The position numbers and the translations under genes were made by a program. 64,000 nucleotides of DNA, taken from positions 434,001 through 498,000 of the forward strand of contig JAWQJJ010000002.1 of NCBI GenBank assembly GCA_033485155.1, written 5' to 3'. The stretch comes from Methanomassiliicoccus sp. (GTDB taxonomy: Archaea; Thermoplasmatota; Thermoplasmata; Methanomassiliicoccales; Methanomassiliicoccaceae). Of this stretch, positions 52,175-59,948 are shown piece by piece; positions within the stretch are counted from its first letter, which is position 1, and every line of letters begins with the position of its first letter. Below the pieces are notes generated by a model that searched no databases, was not told the DNA's origin, and worked only from the letters and a program-made list of their open reading frames with translations.

Positions 52175-53003
52175 TCCGTAGTAATTGTAGGAGTTATCTG
52201 TGAGAAGGACTGCCCGTTCAATCATTGCAGGGACCTGAGAAAAACTCCGGTTCGCTAAGCCTTCTATTATCATTATGTCAATAACAATTCCGCAGCATTC
52301 TTCAGAATGCTTATCATTCATGGCCGCAAGCTGTATCACATTGTCAGTTCAGCAATAATATGGCGTACTTTACCCTATACCAATCATTAGCTTCGCCTAA
52401 TAGATTTCCTTCCATTCAATCATCGGGTTGGCTGCCCCATCCTTTTTTAGAGATAGCGATAAATCTCTACCTCGCGGGCTTCTTGCCGTCATTTCCTTAT
52501 TGAGATGCCTATTAAGACTCCTAGATACTCCAGGGGAAGTTTGTGTCTCCTAGAGATCTGACCCGGGCTATTCCGATGTACAGCAGGAGCCCGATCAGCG
52601 TCACTAGCGCCCCCTCCCGCACCATGCGCTTTCCCAACCAATTTCGCCCCGGCGGACAATTTTTTTGATCGATCGACAATCGCCCTCCAATTTCAAGAAC
52701 TCTCTCGTTGCAGGTTTTATCAGGGGACATAGACGCGCCCCCTCAACTCAGTGGTTCAGCGAGGACCATTCACAGATGTGTTCTGGAACGTCGCCATTCC
52801 AAAAAATAGGACTATGGGCCTGGCCATGCAATACTACTAATGCGAATAGTAGCCAAATTGTGGTGACCGATCTATGACATGAAGAATTCCTTGGCAATTG
52901 GGGATCAAGGAATCACCCTCATCCACCTTGCATCAGAATATTAAGGAGTGGGTCCCCTACATATGCCCTGGATCGGTACCCATTTCCTATCACGAGAAGA
53001 CTG
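52175..53003. other. Mostly empty stretch, 829 bp
   Basis: No firm gene. A minus-strand frame at 52521-52625 (MVREGALVTLIGLLLYIGIA) encodes one hydrophobic segment of 34 residues and may be a remnant. The rest shows no coding signature or RNA. Confidence 0.45.
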
Positions 53004-53267
53004 TTAACCCACTATATTTCGGATGAAAAAGCAGCTAAGAGGTTTTACTTCCCTGCTCATTAGTGATATCTCTCCAGCGGCCGCTTGGCTGCTTTCTTCA
53101 TATTCTCCTCCTGCCCAACCTTGACCAACTCTCCCCCGAAGCCGCATAATAAAGTCCGATTTCGTAAGCTCTAAGATGAAATAGAACTGATTCAGCCGTT
53201 CAGCTTGCTTTGGACTTGCTTTGATGTTAAAGACGATAGCCCTTTCTTCCCTTATTTCAGCTATCAT
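53004..53267 (-). CDS. Small hypothetical protein, 87 residues, coupled to a membrane peptide
   Basis: The ATG at 53267 overlaps the stop of the upstream 38-codon frame (ATGA). The protein reads MIAEIREERAIVFNIKASPK, QAERLNQFYFILELTKSDFI, then a Gly/Ser-rich middle and EVKPLSCFFIRNIVG. The larger frame to 53456 is open, but the TATA box at about 53424 argues for starts downstream of it. No family recognised. Confidence 0.4.
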   Translation of the reverse strand: MIAEIREERAIVFNIKASPKQAERLNQFYFILELTKSDFIMRLRGRVGQGWAGGEYEESSQAAAGEISLMSREVKPLSCFFIRNIVG

Positions 53268-53380
53268 GTCAACCGCCTCCTTAGTCTCAGCCTCTCGGCG
53301 ATGATAACCGTGAGCGATATGGCGATCATCAAAGTAACGGTAAACAATAAGGAGAACCAAACGTACTCCCAAATGTTCAC
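53264..53380 (-). CDS. 38-residue single-pass membrane peptide
   Basis: Starting at GTG 53380 the frame encodes VNIWEYVWFSLLFTVTLMIA then ISLTVIIAERLRLRRRLT: one transmembrane helix followed by a strongly basic cytosolic tail, a positive-inside small membrane protein. A TATA box, GTTTATAAAG, at about 53424-53433 on the minus strand would start transcription 20-25 bp before the GTG. Its stop overlaps the ATG of the next frame. Confidence 0.45.
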   Translation of the reverse strand: MNIWEYVWFSLLFTVTLMIAISLTVIIAERLRLRRRLT

Positions 53381-53465
53381 GGCTTTTGAATCCTCTTGCC
53401 CACTCTCGTTCCTGATGTTTTTCTTTATAAACTAACCAAACCCTACCTTTGCCCACCTAAGATAT

Positions 53466-53753
53466 CTACGTCGGCTTTGTTGATGCTTGTTGATTCTTAA
53501 GCGCTTCCCTCTCTTGGCAATACTCACGAAACGAGCTATCGAGCCGAGTCTCAGGTACATGGTCCAAGATTGCGTACACCAAATCCCTGAACCTGCGGTC
53601 AGGTTTGTTCATATGTACTTTCATCACGTAACCATTGAAGCTCCTAATCGATACTTGTGCATAGCCATTGTTAATTGCGAAGCTCACTTTACTGACGTAG
53701 TCCCAATTGATGCGGACCAATCGATGGGGGCCCCTGGATGCACAGATAGTCAT
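53466..53753 (-). CDS. Small hypothetical protein, 95 residues
   Basis: MTICASRGPHRLVRINWDYV, SKVSFAINNGYAQVSIRSFN, GYVMKVHMNKPDRRFRDLVY, AILDHVPETRLDSSFREYCQ and a polar tail. The alternation of strands and a final helix suggests a PH-like small domain, but that is only a pattern judgement. The GTG at 53774 would add seven residues. No family recognised. Confidence 0.5.
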   Translation of the reverse strand: MTICASRGPHRLVRINWDYVSKVSFAINNGYAQVSIRSFNGYVMKVHMNKPDRRFRDLVYAILDHVPETRLDSSFREYCQEREALKNQQASTKPT

Positions 53754-53889
53754 TGCGCCACGGTCGGTCCACACTCCAAGGCAGGCCCCAGTGGTTCAAA
53801 ACAACTTTACTCTCCTAGCAGAGCAATAAAGACATCCACTATTATGATAAATATAAGTGTACCGAGGAGAAATGTTATCTGGAGATAGA

Positions 53890-54177
53890 ATGACGGACAA
53901 CAGCGAACAAAGGGACTACTGCATGAGCGTGATGACATACACCCAAGACTGGGACACTTGGAAGGCGACGCTCAAGGAGGCGATATTGGCCGGTAAGAGC
54001 CTCGGTCTGTCGGACGGAGAGATAAAGGACATCGCCACCCGCTTCGCCGATTTCCTCGCCGATAGAGTGTGCGCGGAAACGACGGAGGAGGCGTTGGTCA
54101 AGGATATGTGGGACGTCGCCGATGTGGACGAGCGCAAGGCTATAGTCAGCATATTCTTCAAGATGCTGTCAGAGTAG
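53890..54177 (+). CDS. DUF3243-like protein, 95 residues
   Basis: The sequence TQDWDTWKATLKEAILAGKS, LGLSDGEIKDIATRFADFLA, DRVCAETTEEALVKDMWDVA and DVDERKAIVSIFFKMLSE follows the DUF3243 pattern (DWDxWxxxL, LGxSxexI, GDxLAxxVdpxxxEErLLkeLWdvaDeeErk). The family is mainly from Firmicutes and its role is unknown. TATA-like GATAAATATAAG at 53845 and GGAG at 53881 precede the ATG. A gene from the bacterial world on this element fits transfer. Confidence 0.65.
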   Translation: MTDNSEQRDYCMSVMTYTQDWDTWKATLKEAILAGKSLGLSDGEIKDIATRFADFLADRVCAETTEEALVKDMWDVADVDERKAIVSIFFKMLSE

Positions 54178-54343
54178 GTGGGAGCGGGGATCTGCTCCTT
54201 CACCAAGTTGGATGGAGGCGCAATGCGAGGCTCGCACACCCATGGGAAATCGATCCCATGCAAAATCTAGTATGGGATTAGGGAGCGGGCTATCGGTCCT
54301 GGATGGTGGGGGTTCGGGAAGTGCGACCAGTGGAGGTTGATAG

Positions 54344-54640
54344 ATGGGCATGATGGAGTGGTTCGGTAAACAGATGATCAAGAGAATGAGTCCCCAGGAG
54401 CGATTTGATCTCACCGAGATGGCCGTCATGGAGATTATCGCTTCCATGACCTCGGATGAGAAAAAGGACCTCATGGTCCGTCTTATACCTAGGGTGTCAA
54501 AGACCATGCTGGACGGCATGACGCCAGAGGACCGCAGGAAGGTGGTCGAAGGGGTGGCGCCCGCTCTCCTCGCCCAGATGTCATCCTCGGGAGCGCTCAC
54601 GGGCATCGTGGAATTGATGCGCAACAAGAAGAAAGATTGA
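54344..54640 (+). CDS. Small helical hypothetical protein, 98 residues
   Basis: A Met-rich helical protein: MGMMEWFGKQMIKRMSPQER, MAVMEIIASMTSDEKKDLMV, MLDGMTPEDRRKVVEGVAPA, LLAQMSSSGALTGIVELMRN. The ribosome site GGAGGTTG is eight bases before the ATG. Three similar helix-turn units (MSPQER, MTSDEKKDL, MTPEDRRKV) suggest an internal repeat. No family recognised. It follows DUF3243 on the same strand with a 166-bp gap. Confidence 0.65.
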   Translation: MGMMEWFGKQMIKRMSPQERFDLTEMAVMEIIASMTSDEKKDLMVRLIPRVSKTMLDGMTPEDRRKVVEGVAPALLAQMSSSGALTGIVELMRNKKKD

Positions 54641-54709
54641 GCAATCTGACCTTCAACCAACAAATCTAATTATCTTTAAGCGCCGTCTTATTGCCTTGGA
54701 GGAATGGTC

Positions 54710-55063
54710 ATGCCTCATGTCGTTCTTACTGGTGTTGTTGCACTTGAGGACATCTTCCAAGAACTGAAACCGTTGCTCATCAAGAATGACAAAGACATCC
54801 TGAGGACCATGGACGTTTACCTTGGTCGAGGCAACAACTCCATTCTCATCGAATCGCTGGCCATCGAGGGCGGTCGGAAGGCCACCTTTCTAACCTTAAT
54901 AACGTCCAGGGATGATGGCATAGTAGTCAGGCTATACCCAAAATTCGAGGTAGAGAAGACTGAGGGAGTCAAGAGGATCCTTGCGGAACAGGCTAAGCAG
55001 CTGCTCTGGACCTTTCCTGGACTCAAGGTGGGAGAGACCAACCTGGCCCAATACCTTGGATAG
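54710..55063 (+). CDS. Conserved-looking hypothetical protein, 117 residues
   Basis: MPHVVLTGVVALEDIFQELK, ILRTMDVYLGRGNNSILIES, GRKATFLTLITSRDDGIVVR, then KFEVEKTEGVKRILAEQAKQ and a terminal LGWTFP-like LLWTFPGLKVGETNLAQYLG. ATG 54710 gives a good spacing (7 bases) from GGAGG, whereas ATG 54704 is too close. A TATA-like AATTATCTTTAAG lies at 54667-54679. No family recognised; likely soluble. Confidence 0.6.
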   Translation: MPHVVLTGVVALEDIFQELKPLLIKNDKDILRTMDVYLGRGNNSILIESLAIEGGRKATFLTLITSRDDGIVVRLYPKFEVEKTEGVKRILAEQAKQLLWTFPGLKVGETNLAQYLG

Positions 55064-55222
55064 GTCGTGGGTTTACTGCGTTCGCAGGCGTGCTCTGTGG
55101 ACACTGAATCAGGCATGTTATATGTCCGGTTCGTCCCATTGGGCCGAATTAACTCAGGTGATAGATGAAGAAAGAAAGATTATGCGGATGGTTCCATCCG
55201 CATGGTTCGGTTTCTGCCTCAC

Positions 55223-55735
55223 TTAGCAGGCCGGCGGCATCAACACGGTGTCGATGACGTGGATTACCCCGTTGCTCGCCTGGATGTCGGTGATGATCAC
55301 CTTGGCGTCGTTGATGTACACGTCGCTGCCGATGATGTGCACCGTGACCGTTCCACCCTGCAGGGTAACGATCTGTTGGCAGTCCTCAAGGTCACCCGCC
55401 ATCACCTCTCCTGATGCAACGTGGTACAGCAGGATCTGCTTGAGCGTGGCCACGTCGGTGGTCGTCAGCTTTTGCAGAAGAGCAGGGTCCAGCTTAGCGA
55501 AGGCCTCGTTGGTCGGGGCGAACACGGTGAACGGTCCGGTGCCGTTCAAAGCATCGACCAGCCCAGCGGCATTCAGAGCGGTAACCAGAGTGCTGAGGTC
55601 ACTATTCTCCTCTGCTGTCTGAGCGATGGTGTTACTGGGTGCAGTGGTGGTTTGTGCCGCTGTTCCCGCGTAACCGGCCAAAACGCAGAGGACCACTGCC
55701 ATACTGGCTATGGCGATTAGCATTCCTTTCTTCAT
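55223..55735 (-). CDS. Secreted fasciclin-domain protein
   Basis: A 170-residue protein with a signal peptide (MKKGMLIAIASMAVVLCVLA, cleavage likely after GYAGTAAQ), a Thr-rich linker and one complete fasciclin (FAS1) domain: LSTLVTALNAAGLVDALNGT, the H1 motif GPFTVFAPTNEAFAKLD, LKQILLYHVASGEVMAGDL and the H2 motif ASNGVIHVIDTVLMPP. FAS1 domains mediate adhesion at the cell surface. A strong ribosome site, GCAGGAGGACTT, precedes the ATG. Divergent from the second fasciclin gene at 56031. Confidence 0.9.
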   Translation of the reverse strand: MKKGMLIAIASMAVVLCVLAGYAGTAAQTTTAPSNTIAQTAEENSDLSTLVTALNAAGLVDALNGTGPFTVFAPTNEAFAKLDPALLQKLTTTDVATLKQILLYHVASGEVMAGDLEDCQQIVTLQGGTVTVHIIGSDVYINDAKVIITDIQASNGVIHVIDTVLMPPAC

Positions 55736-56030
55736 AAGTCCTCCTGCATTATCTTTGTTGAGAATTATGATTTCAATTTTAGATATTAGTTTATTGCGCG
55801 ATAATGGAACGGGAAATTTGGCAAAAGGTCGAACTGAGGATATCGACCATTAATATGGCAATAATCAAACCCATGTTGTGATGCGGCCCATTATCTAAAT
55901 TGATCTCTCGATTGTAATTGGGTGTGAAGAATCCTGCCGCAATGGCCAATGGTGTCTAGCATGAGTTGATGAAAAATCTATTAATATCGGTTGTAAAAAC
56001 TATTCTTATAACAGATAATGGGATGATAAT

Positions 56031-56447
56031 ATGCCGGACATCGTTGAGTTGGCCATGCAGGCAGGGAATTTTAAGACACTCGTCGCTGCAGTACAGGCCG
56101 CTGGGCTCGTTGATACTTTGAAGGGGGCTGGACCGTACACAGTATTCGCTCCGACTGACGAGGCGTTCGCCAAGCTGCCCGCGGGCACGGTGGAGAGTTT
56201 GTTGAAGGATGTTCCCAAGTTGAAAAATATCTTACTGTACCACGTGGTCCCGGGCAAGGTCATGGCAGCGGACGTGGTCAAGCTAAAGACCGCCAAGACG
56301 GTCCAGGGGGAGGAAGTCAAGATCGATGCGGCACGATGGCATCTGCACCGCCATGTGAAGGTGAACGATGCCAACATCATCCAGGCCGATATTGTCGCTA
56401 GCAATGGGGTCTGCCACGCCATCGACAAAGTATTAATGCCGAAGTAG
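56031..56447 (+). CDS. Fasciclin-domain protein without signal peptide
   Basis: A 138-residue protein that is one FAS1 domain: [77 protein letters not shown]. It lacks any signal sequence, so it should stay in the cytosol. The segment before H2 is odd ([15 protein letters not shown] has extra basic residues where others read GxVxVNxA). It is a paralogue of 55223 and stands 109 bp before the heliorhodopsin gene on the same strand. Confidence 0.88.
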   Translation: MPDIVELAMQAGNFKTLVAAVQAAGLVDTLKGAGPYTVFAPTDEAFAKLPAGTVESLLKDVPKLKNILLYHVVPGKVMAADVVKLKTAKTVQGEEVKIDAARWHLHRHVKVNDANIIQADIVASNGVCHAIDKVLMPK

Positions 56448-56556
56448 GCAGATTCCTTTTTTTACATTTTCCAATTGTATATTAGCAATAGCTCATGATA
56501 GATTATTACTGAGGATATAAATTAAATAATCAAGGGTTCAATCGATTACCGATACT

Positions 56557-57327
56557 ATGGTTCCGGAGACCGACCCCAAGTTCGTCGCCTTGAGAAAGTG
56601 GAACGCCGCACTACTGGTCCTTCATCTGGTCCAAGGGCTGGCGATACTAGCTTTAGCGACCAGCTTCGCCCTGCCGGTGACAGCTTCCTTCCTTCATTTT
56701 AACTCGGCCACCGGTCAGCTAGAGGCTCAAATCAGCACTCTGTTCACCCTGCCTATCGCTCCTCTCATCGCTCTGTTCCTGTTCACCTCGGCCTTCGACC
56801 ACTTCCTGCTGGCTGGGCCGTTCTACCAGTGGTACGTTGACGGACTGAAGGCCCATATCAACAAGGCCCGGTGGTTCGAGTACGCGTTCTCCTCGTCCAT
56901 CATGATAGTGGTCATCGCCATGCTCGTGGGCATCTATGATGTCGTCTCCCTCATCGCGCTGTTCAGCATCAATGCCTGCATGAACCTCTTCGGCCTGGTC
57001 ATGGAGCAGATCAACCAGAACCGCCCGAAGGTCACCTGGACCCCGTACATCTTCGGTACCTTCGCCGGCCTTATTCCATGGGTCGGCATCGCTATATATC
57101 TGGCTGGAGCAGGACAGTACGGCAACGTCCCCAGCTTCGTGTACTGGATCTTCCTGACCATCGCCATCACCTTCTTCTCCTTCGCCTTTAACATGATACT
57201 GCAGTACCGTGCGAAAGGCCGGTGGGCCGACTACCTCTTCGGGGAGAAGGTGTACATGATCCTCAGCCTGGTCGCGAAGACCTTACTCGCATGGCAGGTG
57301 TTCGCCGGGACGCTTAGGCCGATGTAA
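56557..57327 (+). CDS. Heliorhodopsin
   Basis: A 256-residue seven-helix protein. Lys241 in SLVAKTLLAWQVFAG takes the retinal Schiff-base place, with Ser237 one turn before it; these numbers equal those of the heliorhodopsin 48C12 type as I recall. Glu108 in ARWFEYAFSSSIMIVVI is the expected counterion, and His23 (VLHLVQ) and His82 (FDHFL) are also at family positions. The large A-B loop (LHFNSATGQLEAQISTL) is typical. Heliorhodopsins are inverted in the membrane and are thought to be light sensors or enzyme-regulating partners. TATA box GATATAAATTA is at 56514-56524. No carotenoid or retinal genes are visible in the window. Confidence 0.95.
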   Translation: MVPETDPKFVALRKWNAALLVLHLVQGLAILALATSFALPVTASFLHFNSATGQLEAQISTLFTLPIAPLIALFLFTSAFDHFLLAGPFYQWYVDGLKAHINKARWFEYAFSSSIMIVVIAMLVGIYDVVSLIALFSINACMNLFGLVMEQINQNRPKVTWTPYIFGTFAGLIPWVGIAIYLAGAGQYGNVPSFVYWIFLTIAITFFSFAFNMILQYRAKGRWADYLFGEKVYMILSLVAKTLLAWQVFAGTLRPM

Positions 57328-57346
57328 GAAAACGGTACGGGATACG

Positions 57347-57568
57347 ATGGACCTCCAAGGAAGGGTCTGCATCATCACCGGAGCCAATTCCGGCATAGGC
57401 AGGGAGACCGCTCTCGCCCTTGCCGCCCTGAAAGCCAGGGTGGTAATGACGGTCCGCGATTCGAAGAAAGGAGCGAGGGCCAGGAAGGAGATCGTCGACC
57501 GGACCGGGAACGATTCGGTCGAGGTCATGATCTGTGACCTTTCCTCATTAGATTCCATAATAGGGTGA
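57347..57568 (+). pseudogene. 5' fragment of a short-chain dehydrogenase
   Basis: The frame has the NAD(P) motif ITGANSGIGRETALALAALK, then VRDSKKGARARKEIVDRTGN and VMICDLSSLDSI, and ends at a TGA after 73 codons. Normal family members have about 250-300 residues including the YxxxK catalytic pair, missing here. It begins 20 bp after the heliorhodopsin stop, so it was probably co-transcribed with it. The following sequence has no SDR similarity by eye. Confidence 0.8.
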
Positions 57569-58221
57569 GTATAGCCATACATAATGTACAAATGCGCATC
57601 TTCCTCGAAGGAATTGTACCATTCTGCACCTACCTACTCGCATCACTTCACCAGACTAGATCATACGACATTCTCATCGAAAACTTAGCCCACAATCGAC
57701 ATGATGGTAAATTGCCACCTTTTTTCCGAATCATCCGTTCCAGATGAAAAACAAGATCATGTGCCACAATCATGCCATGATAGTCAGCACAGAAGATGAT
57801 GAACAAGAACTAAGTGCATAAGATTCCAGATTTTATTTCGATAAACATGTCGAAGTTCAGCATTGTGAAAAGTTGGGTATATAATACTTTGCTTAAAATC
57901 GAGATTTTTCAGATCACATTTGAAATCACCCACCATTTGAAAAATGTCCAAATCAATGGGCAACCTATCTTCCATACATTTTTTCGAAACATGTTGCGAC
58001 GCCTTATAGGAGTCACTCAAAGGTAAAATTCTTGTTTTTTCGGCTGCCGTCGATTGATCATCCTAGCTCGATCTCATCATCTCGGGAGATGAGATTCTTC
58101 ACCCGCTCATTGCAAGAACATTTCACCGCCCACGACCCTTCGGACGGCTCCCACTATGCCCCGCCTAGAGAAAACACACGGACGGGTCGAGTCCTCACTC
58201 GAGCAAAAGATGGAAAGAGAT
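57569..58221. other. AT-rich non-coding stretch, 653 bp
   Basis: No gene can be supported. Overlapping frames at 57784-58026 on both strands have low-complexity AT-rich composition. A perfect 8-bp inverted repeat, ATCTCATC and GATGAGAT, lies at about 58069-58093. Confidence 0.45.
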
Positions 58222-59100
58222 TTAGAACCGGGGAACACCCCTGTTGTATGCTTGCTTCCGTGCCGGATTATTGCAATGAAGATAGATTTCCGTCGTCGAT
58301 ATATCCGCGTGTCCCAGCAAGTCCCGAAGCGAGATGATATCCGTCCCGTTCTGCGTGCAATGGGTAGCGAAGGAGTGCCGTAGCACGTGCGGTTTTATCT
58401 TGACCGCGAATCCGGCTTGCTGCCCCACTTTCTTTATTTCTTCCTCCACGGCATGCCGAGATATCCTTTGCTTCCTCTCGGATAAGAACAAAGGGTGGTC
58501 GGGCTTGACGTTGATTATATTGTACTTCACGCGGTAGGTGTTGAGGATTTGTACGAGCTGGTCATCCATATCGACCTCCCTATCCCTATCACCCTTCCCC
58601 GAGCGAACCCTAATCACCCGGTTATCGGTATCAATATCCCCAATATTGAGGTTGCAAAGTTCGGCAAGCCGAAGTCCCGTCTTCATGAACAGGGTGACTA
58701 TAGCTAGTTGGCGGTAGGTCCGGCACCCATCGATGAGCTTTTTCATTTCCTCTATCGGTAGATAACTGGGCATCTTCCGCGTTTGCCTGGGCTTCTTGAT
58801 GGGCTGGATGCCCTGGATGCCCTTGAACTCGATGAACAGCTCCAAGGCTTGGAGCAAGTGCCGTTGGTGCGAAGAAGAATATCCCGAGGTGCGGACCTTG
58901 GCGAGAAGACGGTTTACTTCCGTTTGATTGATGGTATAGACCGCGTTCTTACGGAACAGGGCCTTGAGATTCATGGCGTTATTGTACGCTTGTTTTACTC
59001 CTTGAACCTTGACGCCAAGGAGCCATAGTCGAAAGTCCTCAAATTCCTGAAACCTTGTATCTTGTGCCATAATTCGCGCAATTTCTTCTTTTTCTATCAT
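58222..59100 (-). CDS. Tyrosine recombinase (integrase of the element)
   Basis: About 292 residues from ATG 59100 (MIEKEEIARIMAQDTRFQEF). The N-terminal core-binding domain is followed by the catalytic domain: Arg in MKTGLRLAELCNLNIGDI, Lys region RVRSGKGDRDREVDMD, HxxR in KPHVLRHSFATHCTQNG, LGHADIST, and nucleophile Tyr in TEIYLHCNN. It resembles archaeal XerA/XerC-type proteins. The open frame reaches 59241, but its first 47 residues come from the (AT)n tract and are unlikely to be translated. It lies just inside the right attachment repeat, so it should catalyse integration into and excision from tRNA-Leu. Confidence 0.9.
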   Translation of the reverse strand: MIEKEEIARIMAQDTRFQEFEDFRLWLLGVKVQGVKQAYNNAMNLKALFRKNAVYTINQTEVNRLLAKVRTSGYSSSHQRHLLQALELFIEFKGIQGIQPIKKPRQTRKMPSYLPIEEMKKLIDGCRTYRQLAIVTLFMKTGLRLAELCNLNIGDIDTDNRVIRVRSGKGDRDREVDMDDQLVQILNTYRVKYNIINVKPDHPLFLSERKQRISRHAVEEEIKKVGQQAGFAVKIKPHVLRHSFATHCTQNGTDIISLRDLLGHADISTTEIYLHCNNPARKQAYNRGVPRF

Positions 59101-59179
59101 ACCAGATACACTCCCGGATGCGAGTCTGGAAGCGAGGGTATCTTGTCCATCGTTCCCCGAAATTCGAATTATATTCGCT

Positions 59180-59216
<37 letters not shown>

Positions 59217-59249
59217 GAGCTAATATTATCAATGCCAGCAAGTTAAAAG

Positions 59250-59316
59250 TGTAAGGGAAAAGTGGTGCAGGGGATGCGATTTGAACACACGAACCACTAA
59301 GGACAAGACCCTCAAT
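59250..59316 (-). repeat. Right attachment repeat, within tRNA-Leu
   Basis: Identical over 67 bp to 39895-39961. In tRNA orientation it starts in the anticodon stem-loop and runs through the variable arm, T arm and acceptor stem past the CCA, into 13 bp of flank. Confidence 0.93.
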
Positions 59317-59349
59317 CTTGCGCCGTTGGCCAAGCTTGGCTACCCCTGC
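59263..59349 (-). tRNA. tRNA-Leu(GAG), CCA encoded
   Basis: On the minus strand the gene begins GCAGGGG and ends CCCCTGC plus ACCA; the seven acceptor pairs are perfect. The anticodon stem CAAGA/TCTTG closes the loop TTGAGGG with anticodon GAG (plus 59311-59313). The long variable arm and the T loop GTTCAAATC are typical of a class II leucine tRNA. The 3' half coincides with the attachment site of the element, so integration restored an intact gene. Confidence 0.94.
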
Positions 59350-59456
59350 TTGTAGGCCACCTTATACTGGCACCAAATATAAAGATTATCCTGGCGAACG
59401 GCCCTCCTTGCGGACCTTGCATGTACCGAATCTAGGACCGCCGCCGAGTCCGGAGC

Positions 59457-59861
59457 TTACACCAGCCGCTTACCAGCACTCGGCCCGGAGGCACACTCGA
59501 ACACGTCAGTGATCTTTAGCACAAGGAGGGAGCGGCACTTGAGGTCGGCCCGCTTCGCACTGACCATCCCCTTCATCTTATCGTAATCGGGGCCGTCATC
59601 GACGATGTCGACGTCCGCCTTGATCTTCAGGCACCCTTTTACCCCTTGGGTCCACACGTACAGCGAGGCTCGGGGGTTCTCCTGGAGGTTCTTCACCGTG
59701 GCGTCCATGAACTGGTTTCCGATCCAGATGGTCTCGGAATCCATGAGGAAGACCGAACCGACGGGAACCACGTTCGGTTCTCCATCCTTCGAGGCCGTGG
59801 CCAGAGGGAAATACTTGGTCGACTTGAGCAATTCCTCCATTTCCGGGGTGAGCTTTGCCAT
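59457..59861 (-). CDS. Pyridoxamine-5'-phosphate-oxidase-like flavoprotein
   Basis: A 134-residue split-barrel protein: MAKLTPEMEELLKSTKYFPL, ATASKDGEPNVVPVGSVFLM, TIWIGNQFMDATVKNLQENP, RASLYVWTQGVKGCLKIKAD. These are the strands and FMN-binding elements of PNPOx-like proteins. The family reduces or binds FMN/F420-type ligands; substrate unknown. It is soluble and alone on the minus strand, downstream of the Hef-type helicase. Confidence 0.85.
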   Translation of the reverse strand: MAKLTPEMEELLKSTKYFPLATASKDGEPNVVPVGSVFLMDSETIWIGNQFMDATVKNLQENPRASLYVWTQGVKGCLKIKADVDIVDDGPDYDKMKGMVSAKRADLKCRSLLVLKITDVFECASGPSAGKRLV

Positions 59862-59948
59862 GCACTTGAATCGGCCTTTGGGCTATTTGACACTTGACCA
59901 AGTCGGCCGCGACAAGGGGAACACACGCGGGCTGGTCCACGGCCGAGG

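Noticed and set aside
52001-52339. 112-codon minus-strand frame
   Set aside because: It overlaps the third decayed copy of the small paralogue family, which explains the sequence better.
57784-58026. Overlapping small frames on both strands
   Set aside because: AT-rich, low-complexity, no ribosome site and no family; neither strand can be preferred.
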